Positions 24,983 through 35,264 of a stretch of 64,000 nucleotides of DNA are shown here, piece after piece. The position numbers and the translations under genes are program-made. Every line of letters begins with the position of its first letter. Positions within the stretch are counted from its first letter, which is position 1. Under the pieces are notes generated by a model. That model did not search any database. It was not told the origin of the DNA and was given only the letters and a program-made list of their open reading frames with translations. This stretch comes from JAOUEA01 sp963821925 (lineage in GTDB: Bacteria; Actinomycetota; UBA4738; HRBIN12): assembly GCA_963821925.1 (NCBI GenBank), contig CAWGFO010000002.1, positions 1-64,000 of the forward strand, read 5' to 3'.

Positions 24983-25097
24983 CGTTCCCTCCATATGAGG
25001 CGGGCAGGCCCCGGACCTCGCAACCTAGCCCCGTTGTCGCGAGGACGCAACCTCGTTGGCGCGGGTCTCGACCTGGCGCGCGATGCCCGTCTGGACG

Positions 25098-25103
25098 TAG
25101 ATT
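25098..25103 (+). promoter_or_regulatory. leaderless -10 of the GNAT gene
   Basis: TAGATT, 8 bases before the ATG at 25112, no Shine-Dalgarno. Confidence 0.4.
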
Positions 25104-25111
25104 CCGACCGC

Positions 25112-25654
25112 ATGGGGGGTCCCTGGGAGCTCAGGCTTGCGCGCATCGACGATATCGGGGCGATCGACGCGCTCATGAAGGTCTCGACACGCGACCTCTT
25201 CCCATCCACCTACGACGAGGAGCAGACCGAGACGAGCGTCCGGTACATCTCGGCGGTCGACCCGACGTTGATCCAAGACGGAACGTACTTCGTGATCGAG
25301 GCCGACGGGGGCCTCGTCGCGTGCGGCGGCTGGAGCCGGCGCGACAAGCTGTTCACCGGATCGGGCGAGGGCACGGATGACGCCCGCCTCCTGGATCCGG
25401 CGACCGAACCCGCTCGTGTTCGGGCGATGTTCGTGCGTTCGGACTGGACGCGGCGGGGGCTCGGTACCGCGATCCTTCGGGCGGCCGAGGATGCGGCGAG
25501 GGCGGAGGGGTTCCGTGAGCTCGCGTTGATGTCGACGATGCCGGGCCTGCCTCTGTACCAGCGGTACGGGTTCACGGTCGACGAGCGCCGCGACATCTCG
25601 ATGCCGAACGGCGTCACGATCGCCGGCGCGGCGATGAGCAAACCCGTCGCGTAG
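25112..25654 (+). CDS. GNAT family N-acetyltransferase
   Basis: 180 residues. L-R-L-A-R-I-D-D-I-G-A-I opens the fold; V-R-A-M-F-V-R-S-D-W-T-R-R-G-L-G-T-A-I-L holds the acetyl-CoA R-R-G-x-G-T pyrophosphate loop near residues 115-121; L-Y-Q-R-Y-G-F-T-V-D-E ends the domain. Lies divergently from the GH5 fusion gene. Acceptor substrate unknown. Confidence 0.85.
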   Translation: MGGPWELRLARIDDIGAIDALMKVSTRDLFPSTYDEEQTETSVRYISAVDPTLIQDGTYFVIEADGGLVACGGWSRRDKLFTGSGEGTDDARLLDPATEPARVRAMFVRSDWTRRGLGTAILRAAEDAARAEGFRELALMSTMPGLPLYQRYGFTVDERRDISMPNGVTIAGAAMSKPVA

Positions 25655-25825
25655 GCGTGCGCTGCGGAGTATCTGGGCGGGGACGAGGAGCCACGAGCGC
25701 CGCGCCGGTCCGGAGGTCCTTGACCGAGCGGGCCCGGAGGCTCCTTCACCGACCCACTCCGCGTGAAACCGTGGCTGTGGACGCCCTGGTCTACGGGCAT
25801 GCGCCGTGGGCAAGGGAGGCGGGCC

Positions 25826-27451
25826 ATGGCGACAGAGACCGGTCGCACCGAAGCGAACACCACATCAGGACGAGGCACCGCCTCACGTCCGGAGCCGCGG
25901 TCCCTGGACGTGGATCGAGCGCATCTCGATGGCCACGACCTCGACGCCGTGGCCCGTGGGATCCTCAACCGGCATCCGGCCGTCGGCCTCGCGGTCGGCG
26001 TCGTCCGCGACGGGAGGATCGCGTCCTTCTCGGGACAGGGTCTCGCCGACATCGCGTCGCACACGCGGATCACCGAGGACACGGTCTTCCGGATCGCCTC
26101 GATCACGAAGACCTTCACCGCTATCGCCGTGATGCAGCTGTGGGAGCAGGGGCTCGTCGACCTCGACGCACCGGCCAACGACTACCTGCGTGCGTACGAG
26201 CTCGTCCCGGAGAGCGCCGGCTTCCGGCCGGCCACGATCCGACACCTGCTGACCCACACCGCCGGGATCCGCGAGGTCCTACATCCGTCCGGGCTGCTCA
26301 GGATGCGTGATCTGGGCGAGACGGTGGAGCGCGGACAGACGGTGCCGACGCTGGCCGAGTACTACCGGGGCGGTCTCCGCGTCGACGCCGAGCCGGGCAC
26401 GAGGTTCATGTACACCGACCACGGGTTCGCGACGCTCGGCCAGATCGTCGAGGACGTGACCGGCGTGTCGCTCGCCGGGTACCTGCGGCGGCACATCTTC
26501 GAGCCCCTGGGCATGGCCAGGACCGACCTCGTGCGCACTGAGGAGATCGCGTCGCGACTCGCGACCGCCTACGAGCTGCGCTCCGACGGACCCGAGCCGA
26601 TCCCCGACTACGAGCTGATCACGCTCGGCGGTGGCGGCGTGTACTCCACGCCGGCGGACATGGCCCGCTACGTCGCGGCGCTCGCGGGCGGCGGTGCGAA
26701 CGATCACGGGTCGGTGCTCGCGCCCGAGACGCTCGCCACGATGTTCGAGCCGCAGTACCAGCCCGACCCGCGGATCCCGGGGATCGGGCTCTCGTTCTTC
26801 CGAGCCGACCTCGGCGGCCATCCGGTCGTCGAGCACGACGGGATCCTGCCCGGCTTCGATTCGCAGATCGTCGTGGCGCCCGACGACGGCGTCGCCGTGA
26901 TGGCGTTCGCCAACGGGGCGAAGCGTGGCATGCACTGGCTCACGCCCGAGGCCTCGGGCCTGCTCCGCCGACTGCTCGGCGTGCCCGACGAGGCGATCCG
27001 CACCGACGTTCCCCATCACCCCGAGATCTGGAACGACCTGTGCGGTTGGTACCGGTTCTCGGCTCACCCGAGCGATCCGGCACGGCTCGCCCTCGGTCCT
27101 GGAGCCGAGGTCGTCGTCCGACGAGGCCAGCTCACGATGCGGGCCTTCAGCCCGATCCCCTCGCTGTTCAGGGGGTTCGACCTGCATCCGGACGACGACG
27201 AGGATCCCTACGTCTTCCGGATCGAGGTGCCCTGGGTCGGTACGGGCCGCGTCGTCTTCAGCCGAGAGGTCGGAGGACCCACGACGGCGTTCCACCTCGG
27301 CTTCGCTCCGATGTCGTTCCAGAAACGACCCGCCATCGAGAACCCCCGCCGGTGGGCCACCGGCGCGCTCGGTGTGGCGGCCGTGGTAGTCGGTGTGACG
27401 GTCGCCCGTCGGCGCTTCGCGCGCACCACCGGTGATGCCCTGAGGAGTTGA
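25826..27451 (+). CDS. serine hydrolase, class C beta-lactamase family
   Basis: 541 residues; ATG with GGGAGG 7 bases upstream. Penicillin-binding-type domain at about residues 35-370: S-I-T-K (SxxK nucleophile near residue 94), Y-T-D-H (YxN position, with Asp instead of Asn), L-L-T-H-T-A-G, and H-D-G-I-L-P-G replaces the KTG region with an H-x-G form seen in esterase-like members. A C-terminal lipocalin-like extension and a final hydrophobic helix (about 510-530) suggest membrane anchoring. Probably an esterase or D-amino peptidase rather than a beta-lactamase. Followed after 6 bases by an alpha/beta hydrolase, likely one operon. Confidence 0.8.
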   Translation: MATETGRTEANTTSGRGTASRPEPRSLDVDRAHLDGHDLDAVARGILNRHPAVGLAVGVVRDGRIASFSGQGLADIASHTRITEDTVFRIASITKTFTAIAVMQLWEQGLVDLDAPANDYLRAYELVPESAGFRPATIRHLLTHTAGIREVLHPSGLLRMRDLGETVERGQTVPTLAEYYRGGLRVDAEPGTRFMYTDHGFATLGQIVEDVTGVSLAGYLRRHIFEPLGMARTDLVRTEEIASRLATAYELRSDGPEPIPDYELITLGGGGVYSTPADMARYVAALAGGGANDHGSVLAPETLATMFEPQYQPDPRIPGIGLSFFRADLGGHPVVEHDGILPGFDSQIVVAPDDGVAVMAFANGAKRGMHWLTPEASGLLRRLLGVPDEAIRTDVPHHPEIWNDLCGWYRFSAHPSDPARLALGPGAEVVVRRGQLTMRAFSPIPSLFRGFDLHPDDDEDPYVFRIEVPWVGTGRVVFSREVGGPTTAFHLGFAPMSFQKRPAIENPRRWATGALGVAAVVVGVTVARRRFARTTGDALRS

Positions 27452-27457
27452 TGACGT

Positions 27458-28384
27458 ATGACGACGCTCTCTGCAGAACGGGTGCGGCGAGGAAGAGGAA
27501 CGCTCTCGATCCGAGACGTGTCCCTGTTCGCCGAGGTCATCGGTGAAGGAGCGCCGCTCCTGCTGATGCACGGCGGCCCCGGCGCGGATCACTGGACGAT
27601 GCTGCCGTTCCGTCGTCTGGCGGATCGGTTCACGGTCGTCTTCTACGACCACCGCTGCAACGGACGGTCGCGAGGCGCTCCCGTCACATCGATGACGTGG
27701 GAGAACCTGACCGCGGACGCCGATGCGCTCCGGGAGACGCTCGGCTTCGAGCGGTGGGCAGTGCTCGGCCATTCGTTCGGCGGCCACGTCGCGCTCGAGT
27801 ACGCGCTTCGCTATCCCGACAGCCTGTCGCGCCTCGTGCTCCTGGACACGGGCGGCGATGGTTGGTGGTCCCAGCACAACGCACCGGAGATCCTCGCCGG
27901 GCGTGGCTACAGCCCCGCGAAGGTGGAGCTGGCCCGGCGGTGGTTCAACGGCGAGTGCGCGCCATGGGAATTCATGCCGACGTTGATGAGGCTGGGAAGC
28001 GCCTACAACCCCTACACGAGCTTCGCCTCGGCCGCGCGAGAGATCCTCGCGGAACGGCGCTCGAGGATGCGACCGGAGGCGCTGACCTTCGCCGGCCGCT
28101 ACCTGATCAAGGGCTGGTCGGTGATGGACCGCCTCGGCGAGATCGCAGTGCCGACGCTCGTGATGGCGGGGCGCGACGACTTCATATTCCCGCCCGAGCA
28201 CCAGGCGCAGCTCGCGGCGGGGATCCCGAAGGCACAGCTCCGCATCATCGAGCGCGCCGGCCACGACCCGCACTCCGAACGGCCCGACGAGGTGATGGGG
28301 GCCGTCAGGGACTTCCTGGAGGCGGACATACCGGAGACCCTGATGGCGAAGAAGATAGGAGGTGAGCCGACGATCTCGGTCTAG
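27458..28384 (+). CDS. alpha/beta hydrolase, proline iminopeptidase-like
   Basis: 308 residues; ATG with GAGGAG. L-L-L-M-H-G-G-P-G-A-D-H oxyanion segment near residue 30-41, Y-D-H-R-C-N-G-R-S, nucleophile elbow L-G-H-S-F-G-G-H near residue 107, catalytic Asp in M-A-G-R-D-D-F-I and His in R-A-G-H-D-P-H. The H-G-G-P-G plus G-x-S-x-G-G pair is typical of prolyl aminopeptidases (S33). Cotranscribed with the upstream serine hydrolase, so the pair may process the same peptide or ester. Confidence 0.85.
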   Translation: MTTLSAERVRRGRGTLSIRDVSLFAEVIGEGAPLLLMHGGPGADHWTMLPFRRLADRFTVVFYDHRCNGRSRGAPVTSMTWENLTADADALRETLGFERWAVLGHSFGGHVALEYALRYPDSLSRLVLLDTGGDGWWSQHNAPEILAGRGYSPAKVELARRWFNGECAPWEFMPTLMRLGSAYNPYTSFASAAREILAERRSRMRPEALTFAGRYLIKGWSVMDRLGEIAVPTLVMAGRDDFIFPPEHQAQLAAGIPKAQLRIIERAGHDPHSERPDEVMGAVRDFLEADIPETLMAKKIGGEPTISV

Positions 28385-28404
28385 CGTGCCGCTCCACCCG
28401 AGAC

Positions 28405-28410
28405 TAGGGT
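28405..28410 (+). promoter_or_regulatory. leaderless -10 of the cyclase-STAND gene
   Basis: TAGGGT followed by 6 bases and the ATG at 28417; no Shine-Dalgarno. Confidence 0.4.
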
Positions 28411-28416
28411 CGGGCG

Positions 28417-31400
28417 ATGGGCACCGACGTCGGTGACGGAGCCTCCCAGCTACTCACGTTCCTGATCGCCGACGTGCGCGGGTACACGGCGTACACCCAG
28501 GCGAACGGCGACGAGGCGGCCGCCCGGCTCGCCGCCGCGTTCGCGGAGATCGTGCGTGAAGGCGTCGAGGCGCGCGGGGGCCGCGTGATCGAGCTCCGCG
28601 GCGACGAGGCCCTGGCCGTCTTCGCGTCCGCGCGCGACGCGCTCCGCGCCTCGGTGGACGTGCAGGAGGCGTTGGTCGACGAGGTCGAGCGGCATCCCGA
28701 GCTCCCGCTCCGGGCCGGGATCGGCCTCGACGCCGGCGAGGCGGTGCCGGTCGAGGGTGGCTATCGCGGCGGCGCCCTGAACCTCGCGGCGCGGCTCTGC
28801 TCGCAGGCCGGGCCCGGCGAAGTGCTCGCCAGTCCGGCCGTCACGCACCTGGCCCGCGCGGTTCCCGACGTGCGGCTCGTCGCACGCGACCCGCTCACCC
28901 TGAAGGGGCTCCCGGAGCCCGTGCCCGTCTTCGCCGTGACGCGTGAAGCCGGTGACGTCGACGCGCTCCGCCACCGGCTCGAGGAGGCGGACGGGAGCGA
29001 GCCTCCGCATGTCCGCGTGGATGTCCCGCAGGCGCTCTCGACGTCGACGCCGATCGCTACCGGTCGCGAGACCGTCACGCGGCGCGTCCGGTGGGCGTGG
29101 CGGCAGGCGCGTCGCGGCGCCGGCGGCATCATCGTGATCGACGGCGAGCGCGGCATGGGGAAGACGCGGATCGCCGCCGAGGCCGCCATCCTCGCGGCCC
29201 GCGACGGGGCATCCGTGCTGCACATCGGCAGGGGCGACCCGCCCGTGGCGGTCGACGGCGCCGAAGGACCGGCGCTGGTCGTCGTGGACGACGCCGCCGT
29301 CGCCGCGGACCTGCTCCGATCCGAGGCTGATCGACCGGAGCGGATCGCCGGCCGTGAGCTCCTGGTGATCGTCACGGCCGACCTCGACGGCGCCGCCACG
29401 GCGTCACCGTCGGTCGAGCGCATCGTGCTCGAGCCCCTGGGCGCCGATGCCGTCGCGGAGATCGTCGCGATGCACGCCGGCGGCGACGCGCGGGGCGCGC
29501 CGATCGCGGCCATCCTCCAGGCGTCGGCGGGCGTGCCCGCCCGCGTCCACGAGCTCGCGGCGGGCTGGGTCCGCGACGAGGCGACGCGCCGCCTCGGAGA
29601 GGCGGCCGCCCGGGCGGCCGTCGGTCGGAGCGACCTCAGGGTGCTCGAGGCGGAGGTCGCGACCAACGTGATCGACCTGCAGCTCGCACGCGAGCGGGCC
29701 GAGCTGTTCGGGAGCCCGACCGAGACGACGATCGACGGCTCGAAGGAATCCCCGTTCAAGGGCCTCGCCCCGTTCGACGTGGATGACGTCGAGGTGTTCT
29801 TCGGACGGGAGCGCCTCGTCGCCGACATCGTGGGCAAGCTCGCCGGGTCGACCTTCCTCGCGGTGGTGGGGCCGTCGGGGAGCGGGAAGTCCTCCGCGGT
29901 GCGCGCCGGCCTCCTGCCCGCGCTCGCCGTGGGCGCGCTCCCCGGCAGCGACGGATGGCTCCGCGTCGTCGTGCGGCCCGGCCCCCATCCCTTGCGCGCC
30001 CTCGACCGAGCGGTGTGGGCCGCGCTGCCCGACGATCTCCGGCAGGAGATGGAGTCGGTCGAGCTCCCGCTCCGGGGACTCCGTGACCACCTCGGGGACG
30101 ACCGTCGCGTCGCCGTCGTGATCGACCAGTTCGAGGAGGTCTTCACCCACGCGGGCGAGGACGAGCGCAACGCGTTCGTGCGTGCGCTCGTCGAGGCGGC
30201 CGACGACCCGAGAGGCGTCGCGGTCGTCGTGGTCTGCCTGCGCGCCGATTACTACGGTCGCTGCTCCGGCTACCCGCGGCTCGCCGAGCTGACGGGGTCG
30301 AGCCACGTCCTCGTCGGCCCGATGACCGAGACCGAGTACCGCCGAGCGATCGAGGGTCCCGCCCGGCGCGCCGGCCTCTCGGTCGAGCCCGCCCTCGTCG
30401 ACGCGCTCGTCGGCGAGGTCGTCGACGAGCCGGGTGCGCTGCCGCTCCTGTCGGCCGCCCTGCTCGAGCTCTGGCAGTCGCGCGAGGACCGGACGCTCAC
30501 GCTCGCGGCGTACGCGACGACGGGCGGCGTCCGCGGCGCGGTGGGGCGTCTCGCGGAGGACGCGTACGCGTCGCTCGACGCCGACGAGCAGGAGGCCACG
30601 CGCGCGGTGATGCTGCGTCTCGCCGGTCCCGGCGAGGGCGACGCGATCGTCCGACGGCGCGTGCAGCTCGGGGAGTTCGACGTCGAGCAGAACCCACGGG
30701 TCGCGCGCGTCCTCGAGGTGTTCACCGACGCGCGTCTCCTGACGGTGGGCGACGGCACGGTCGAAGTGGCGCACGAGGCGCTGCTCCGCGAATGGCCGCG
30801 GTTGGCCGCCTGGCTCGACGACGACCGCGCGGGGATGCGGCTGCGTGCCCACATCGGCGTCGCCGCGAAGGAGTGGGGCCAGGCGGACAGGGACCCGGGC
30901 GAGCTCTACCGGGGAGCGCGCCTCACCTCGGCGGTCGACTGGATGGGCGACCACTCGCTCGAGCTCAACGAGCTGGAACGGGAGTTCCTGGGCGAGAGCC
31001 GATCGGCGGCGGAGGAGGAGTCCCAACGGCAGCGCACGATCAACCGCAGGCTCCGCGCGCTCCTCGTCGGCGCGGTCGCCCTCCTCGCGGTCGCGCTGGT
31101 CGCCGGCGTCCTGGCGGTCGCGCAGCGGGCGAAGGCCGATCGCTCCGCCACGACCGCCACCGCGTCACGCCTGGGGGCGCAGGCGGTGATCGAGGACGAC
31201 CTCGACACCTCGCTCCTCCTCGCCGCGCAGGCGCGCGCGATCGACGATTCGATCCAGACGCGGAGCTCGCTGCTCGCCACGTTGCTGCGCGCGCCCGCGG
31301 CGATCCGCGTGATGCCGGGCACCGGCAACCGGCTCCTCGAGATCCATCAGTCCCAGGACGGCAGCGTCTTCGTGACGGTCGACAACTTGTGGGCACGTGG

Positions 31401-33351
31401 GCGTGTACGACACCGCGTCGATGGAACGCGTGCGCGTGCTCACCCCACCGCCGTTCTTCGGCGGGGACCTGAGCCCCGACGGCACGACGATCCTCGGCCA
31501 GGCCGAGAGGCGGCGGCGGGCTACATCGCGATCTCGGTGGCGGACGGGACCTCGCGCACGATGCCGCTCGCGCAGGGGCGTTTCGCCGTCGGCATGAGCG
31601 TGGCGTTCCATCCCGACGGCGACTCCTTCATCTCGCTCGAGCGTCGATGCCCACCTCCCCCCGAGCCGTGCGACGCTGCCCCGACGTTCCTCGTCCGGCG
31701 CGCGGTCGACGACGGGGCCGAGCTCGCCGCCGCGCCGGTCACCGGTCGCGGCGGAGGAACCCTCGGTCGCCTGGTCGCCGAACGGGGACGTCGTGGTGAT
31801 CGTCGACGGCGAGGACCTCCGCGTCCTCGACCCGGCGTCGCTCGCGACGACCGCGTTCTACCCGGGATCGGTCGCGTGGCCCTTCGACATCAGCGACGAC
31901 GGACGGACGCTCGCGTTCGGGCGCGACGACGGTGAGGTCTCGACGATCGATCTCGAGACCGGCGACGTCCGCGCGTTCGAGGGGCGTCACGGGGCGGGCC
32001 GTGCAGGGCGTCGGGTTCGCGCCGGACGGCTCTCTCGTGACGACGAGCGACGACCGCGAGGTGTTCGTCTGGGACGTCGCGAGCGGCACGATCTCGGAGA
32101 AGCTCGAGGGTCACGCCGGGCGCGTGTTCGGCCCGGCGTTCGACGCCGACGGGTCCACGGCGTTCACCGTGGGTCTCGACGGTCGCGTGATCGCGTGGGA
32201 CCTGACCAGCGAGCGCCGGATCGGGACGCGGTTCTCGTTCGCCCCCGACGGGGCGCAGTGCTGTCCGCCCCCCGGCACCGACCCCGCGCCGGAGGCGTCG
32301 CCCGACGGCCTGACGATCGCCTACCAGACCGGGGACGGGCAGGTGGTGCTGGTGGATGCCTCGACGCAGGCCGTGATCGCGCAGCACGATCCATGGTCGG
32401 ACGCGCGCCTCGAGGAGCTCCGTGCGGGCGACCCGACGCTCGGCGACATCCAGCTGGGGTTCGTCACCGATTTCGCGTTCAGCGACGACGGTCGGCTGGC
32501 TCGCCGTCAGCGGCGGCGTACCCGAGGTGGTGATCTACGACGCCCGCTCCGGCGATCAGGTGCGTCGGATCTCCGCGTCGACGATGGGGTGGGTGAACGG
32601 GCTGTCGTTCGCCCCGGACGGATCTCTCGTCACGGCGAACGACGACGGCACGGTGGCGATCTGGGACGCGACCAGCGGTTCGCTCGAGGACCGGGTCAGG
32701 GTCTTCCCGGAGTCCACGAGCAGCGAAGACTACCCCGGTTCGATCTCCTACCCTCGGATCAGCCCCGATGGCCGGCGGCTCGCCGTCGTGACCGGCACCC
32801 CGACGTTCGACGCGGTCTCCGTTCGCGTCGTCGACCTCGCGGGGCGCCGCGAGGTCTGGCGCCGCGAGGTCGATGAGATGGACGCGGTCGTCGACTGGGC
32901 GCCGGACGGACGATGGATCGCGGTGGGCCACTTCCAGAACGGCGCCCTCTCGATCCACGACGCCGAGACCGGCGTGCTCCGCGCGCAGCCGATCAACGTG
33001 AACGCGGGGTGGGTCCTCAGCATCGATCATTCCGACTCTCGTCACCTGTGGGTGACGGCCGGCACCGACGGGACGGTCCGCCTCTTCGACGACGAGACGC
33101 TCGCTCAGGTGGGGTCGAACATCCCGGCGGTCGACAACCAGGCCACCACCGCCACGGTGACCGACGGCGGCGACGCCATGGTCGTCGTCAGCATGGCGGG
33201 CATGGGGTGGCGGTGGGACCTCGACCCGGCCCGCTGGTCCACGCAGGCATGCACCGTCGCGGCTCGCACGCTCACCGTTCGCGAGTGGCATCAGTTCCTG
33301 CCCTCGCTGCCCTACGACCCCACCTGCCGGAGGGGATCCGGGACCGAGTGA
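28417..33351 (+). CDS. class III cyclase - STAND ATPase - WD40 giant regulator, frameshifted C-terminal half
   Basis: About 1644 residues when five single-base shifts (near 31390, 31505, 31760, 31990, 32500) are corrected; residues 1-990 are intact. Domains: class III cyclase (about 12-180) with L-I-A-D-V-R-G-Y, R-G-D-E-A-L-A-V-F and L-N-L-A-A-R; an AAA-like segment with G-E-R-G-M-G-K-T (about 242); a novel-STAND NTPase with F-K-G-L-A-P-F, Walker A G-P-S-G-S-G-K-S-S (about 485) and Walker B V-V-I-D-Q-F-E-E; one transmembrane helix (about 877-900); a WD40/PD40 propeller with repeated F-A-P-D-G-S-L-V-T units, ending in the conserved W-x-x-F-L-P-x-L-P-Y-x-x-T-C tail. Probably a signal-gated switch that makes cAMP. 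Confidence 0.85.
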
Positions 33352-33409
33352 CCGACAGCGCCGTCCGTGTCCTCGACCGTGGCGTCGCCGCGTCGATCAT
33401 CCGCGGGAG

Positions 33410-33979
33410 CTACACCGTGACCGTGCCCTCGACTCCGAGCACACCCTTCAGTGCCTCGAGCATCCCCAGGTGACGTGACGCATGGGTGAGGTGCCACCCG
33501 AAGTGCTCGAGGACGATCCAACCGCCCTCGTCGTAGAAGTCCGCGGTCGGCAGCAGCAGCTCGTCGTCGTCGACATCGCGGAGGAGCTCCTCGGCGGCCG
33601 CGAACGCCGCTCGTGCATAGGACGCGACCTCCGCCTTCGCGGGGAGCGGGAGCGCCGCCGAGGCGTCGTCGTCGAGTCCCATCCCCGTCGCCTCCTTGCC
33701 GAGCGAGCCGCCGAGGCCCCAGGCACGGGCAAGCTCCCGCGACTCCCAGATCTGCGTTCGCCCGGTGAACCGTGTGAGCTGCGGCGCGAACGATCCGAAC
33801 CGCTCCTGCAGGGCATCCGCCCATCGCGCGGTGTGCCACAGGTGGAACGCGATCGAGGGCGCCTTCGCCCCGGGTCTGGCTCGGAACGACGCCTCGTCGA
33901 GATCCTCGATCCCTTCGAGGAACGCCCCATGGATGAACGAGACCTGCCCGACCAGGTTCTCGACGATCACGTGCCCCAT
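33410..33979 (-). CDS. DinB/DUF664-like family protein
   Basis: 189 residues; ATG with GAGGG upstream. Four-helix bundle pattern with H near residue 18 (S-F-I-H-G-A-F), H-L-W-H-T-A-R-W-A-D-A-L near residue 47-58 and H-F-G-W-H-L-T-H-A-S-R-H-L-G-M near 160-174; these His residues are the metal triad of DinB-like thiol-dependent transferases. Possible mycothiol- or bacillithiol-linked enzyme. Convergent with the giant regulator. Confidence 0.7.
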   Translation of the reverse strand: MGHVIVENLVGQVSFIHGAFLEGIEDLDEASFRARPGAKAPSIAFHLWHTARWADALQERFGSFAPQLTRFTGRTQIWESRELARAWGLGGSLGKEATGMGLDDDASAALPLPAKAEVASYARAAFAAAEELLRDVDDDELLLPTADFYDEGGWIVLEHFGWHLTHASRHLGMLEALKGVLGVEGTVTV

Positions 33980-34086
33980 GCGCCGCCCTCGATGAACGTC
34001 CGGTCCTGAGCAGCGCCTCTGACGAGTGCGATGCGCGGTTCGCACCGCAGGTCCGCACCGAACATTGCTGCACAACCAGCCAGACC

Positions 34087-34092
34087 TACCAT
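34087..34092 (+). promoter_or_regulatory. leaderless -10 of the zinc-finger gene
   Basis: TACCAT, then 7 bases and ATG at 34100. This favours 34100 as the real start even though the main frame is entered only after a one-base shift near 34140. Confidence 0.4.
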
Positions 34093-34099
34093 CGCACGG

Positions 34100-34664
34100 A
34101 TGGGTAGTGACAGCCCCTCGCATCACGGTCGCAACGATCCGATGCTCGTTCTGCGGGAAACTGCGGGATCAGGTTGCCTGGATGGTGGCGGGTCGGGGCG
34201 TGTACATCTGCGATGAGTGCGCGGACCTCGTGAACGAGATGATGGAGGACGAGCTCCCGACGTGGCCGTGGCGGCGCGCCCGTCCCGAGCTCCAACCGAG
34301 AGATCGATCCGCTCCGGCGGTTTCGGTGACGACGGGTCCGAGCACCGAAGTGACGATCCCTCCGGAGCTCGGGGATGAACTCACGCGATCGTGGAACGAC
34401 TTCAAGAACGACAGGACGATGAGAATGGCGGCGCTTCCGGCGTTGCTCGAGCATTACCAACCGCTAGCCGACCACTACGTCGACGGGCTCGTGATCGATC
34501 GTGAGGTTTTCGCACAGGAGGCTCGCCGGGCGCTGGTGCAGTCCATCGTTTGGTACGACGAGCGGAGGGGCGAGCCGTTCGAGACGGTCGCGCTGAAGGA
34601 GATCCAGGACGCGATATACACAGCGCTCGTGGTCGCGCTGGAGCTCCCCAGAGACCTCCCATGA
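34100..34664 (+). CDS. ClpX-type C4 zinc-finger protein
   Basis: About 187 residues. C-S-F-C-G-K-L-R-D-Q and Y-I-C-D-E-C-A-D-L-V form the C-x2-C...C-x2-C zinc finger of ClpX N-terminal domains (about residues 15-50). The remaining 135 residues are a helical domain with V-I-D-R-E-V-F-A-Q-E-A-R and no AAA module, so this is a stand-alone member. If translation starts at the leaderless ATG (M-G-S-D-S-P-S-H-H) one base must be skipped near 34140; otherwise GTG at 34107 opens the correct frame directly. Role unknown, perhaps protein or nucleic acid binding. Confidence 0.7.
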
Positions 34665-34692
34665 TGGTCGGGAGCCGACCTCCCGTCGTTGC

Positions 34693-35106
34693 CTACGTGG
34701 GGGAGGCCACGATGTTGACCATCCAGTTGATGCCGAACCGGTCGGCGCACATGCCGTACTCGTCGCCCCACATCTGCTTCTCGAGGGGCATCAGCACGGT
34801 GCCGCCGTCGGACAGCTTCTCCCAGTAGCCGCGGAGCTCGTCCGCGTCCTCACCGCTCAACGAGATCGAGATGTTGTCCCCGACCGTCGCCGTCGTGCCT
34901 GGCGGTCCGTCGGAGGCCATCAGCGTGAAGCCGCCATCGGTCTCGAGGAGCGCGTGCATCGTCCCGTCGGCGATCGAGGGGTCATCGCCTCCGAACTCGC
35001 CGAAGGTCATGACCTTCAGGGAGCCTCCGAAGACGCTCTCGTAGAACTCCATCGCCTCGCGGGCGTTGCCATCGAACTGGATGTACGGGTTCAGACGGGA
35101 CGGCAT
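34693..35106 (-). CDS. PhnB-like VOC family protein
   Basis: 137 residues; ATG with GGAGGTGGAG upstream. L-N-P-Y-I-Q-F-D-G-N-A-R-E-A-M-E-F-Y-E-S-V-F-G-G opens the glyoxalase/bleomycin-resistance fold; M-W-G-D-E-Y-G-M-C-A-D-R-F-G-I-N-W-M-V-N ends it, the standard PhnB/3-demethylubiquinone-methyltransferase-like pattern. Metal ligand set is incomplete as in most PhnB members. Function unknown. Confidence 0.85.
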   Translation of the reverse strand: MPSRLNPYIQFDGNAREAMEFYESVFGGSLKVMTFGEFGGDDPSIADGTMHALLETDGGFTLMASDGPPGTTATVGDNISISLSGEDADELRGYWEKLSDGGTVLMPLEKQMWGDEYGMCADRFGINWMVNIVASPT

Positions 35107-35264
35107 GCTCCACCTCCATCTCGATCGATCGGGGACCTGGCGCCGACGCTAGGGCAGGACGTCGGGCTCGGTCAAACGGGCCTGGCACCCGTCTCGGGTC
35201 CGCTTGACCGGAGCCGGCGGCGCGGGGCAGGCTGGCCCGTCATGAGGGCGGGGTCGCGGAACTC

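Noticed and set aside
25826..27451. antibiotic resistance beta-lactamase
   Set aside because: SxxK is present but Y-x-D and H-x-G replace the Y-x-N and K-T-G motifs, and the protein is too long; an esterase/peptidase role is likelier.
29404..31026. 540-codon open frame on the minus strand
   Set aside because: Mirror of the STAND gene; translation is low-complexity and the plus strand has Walker motifs in frame.
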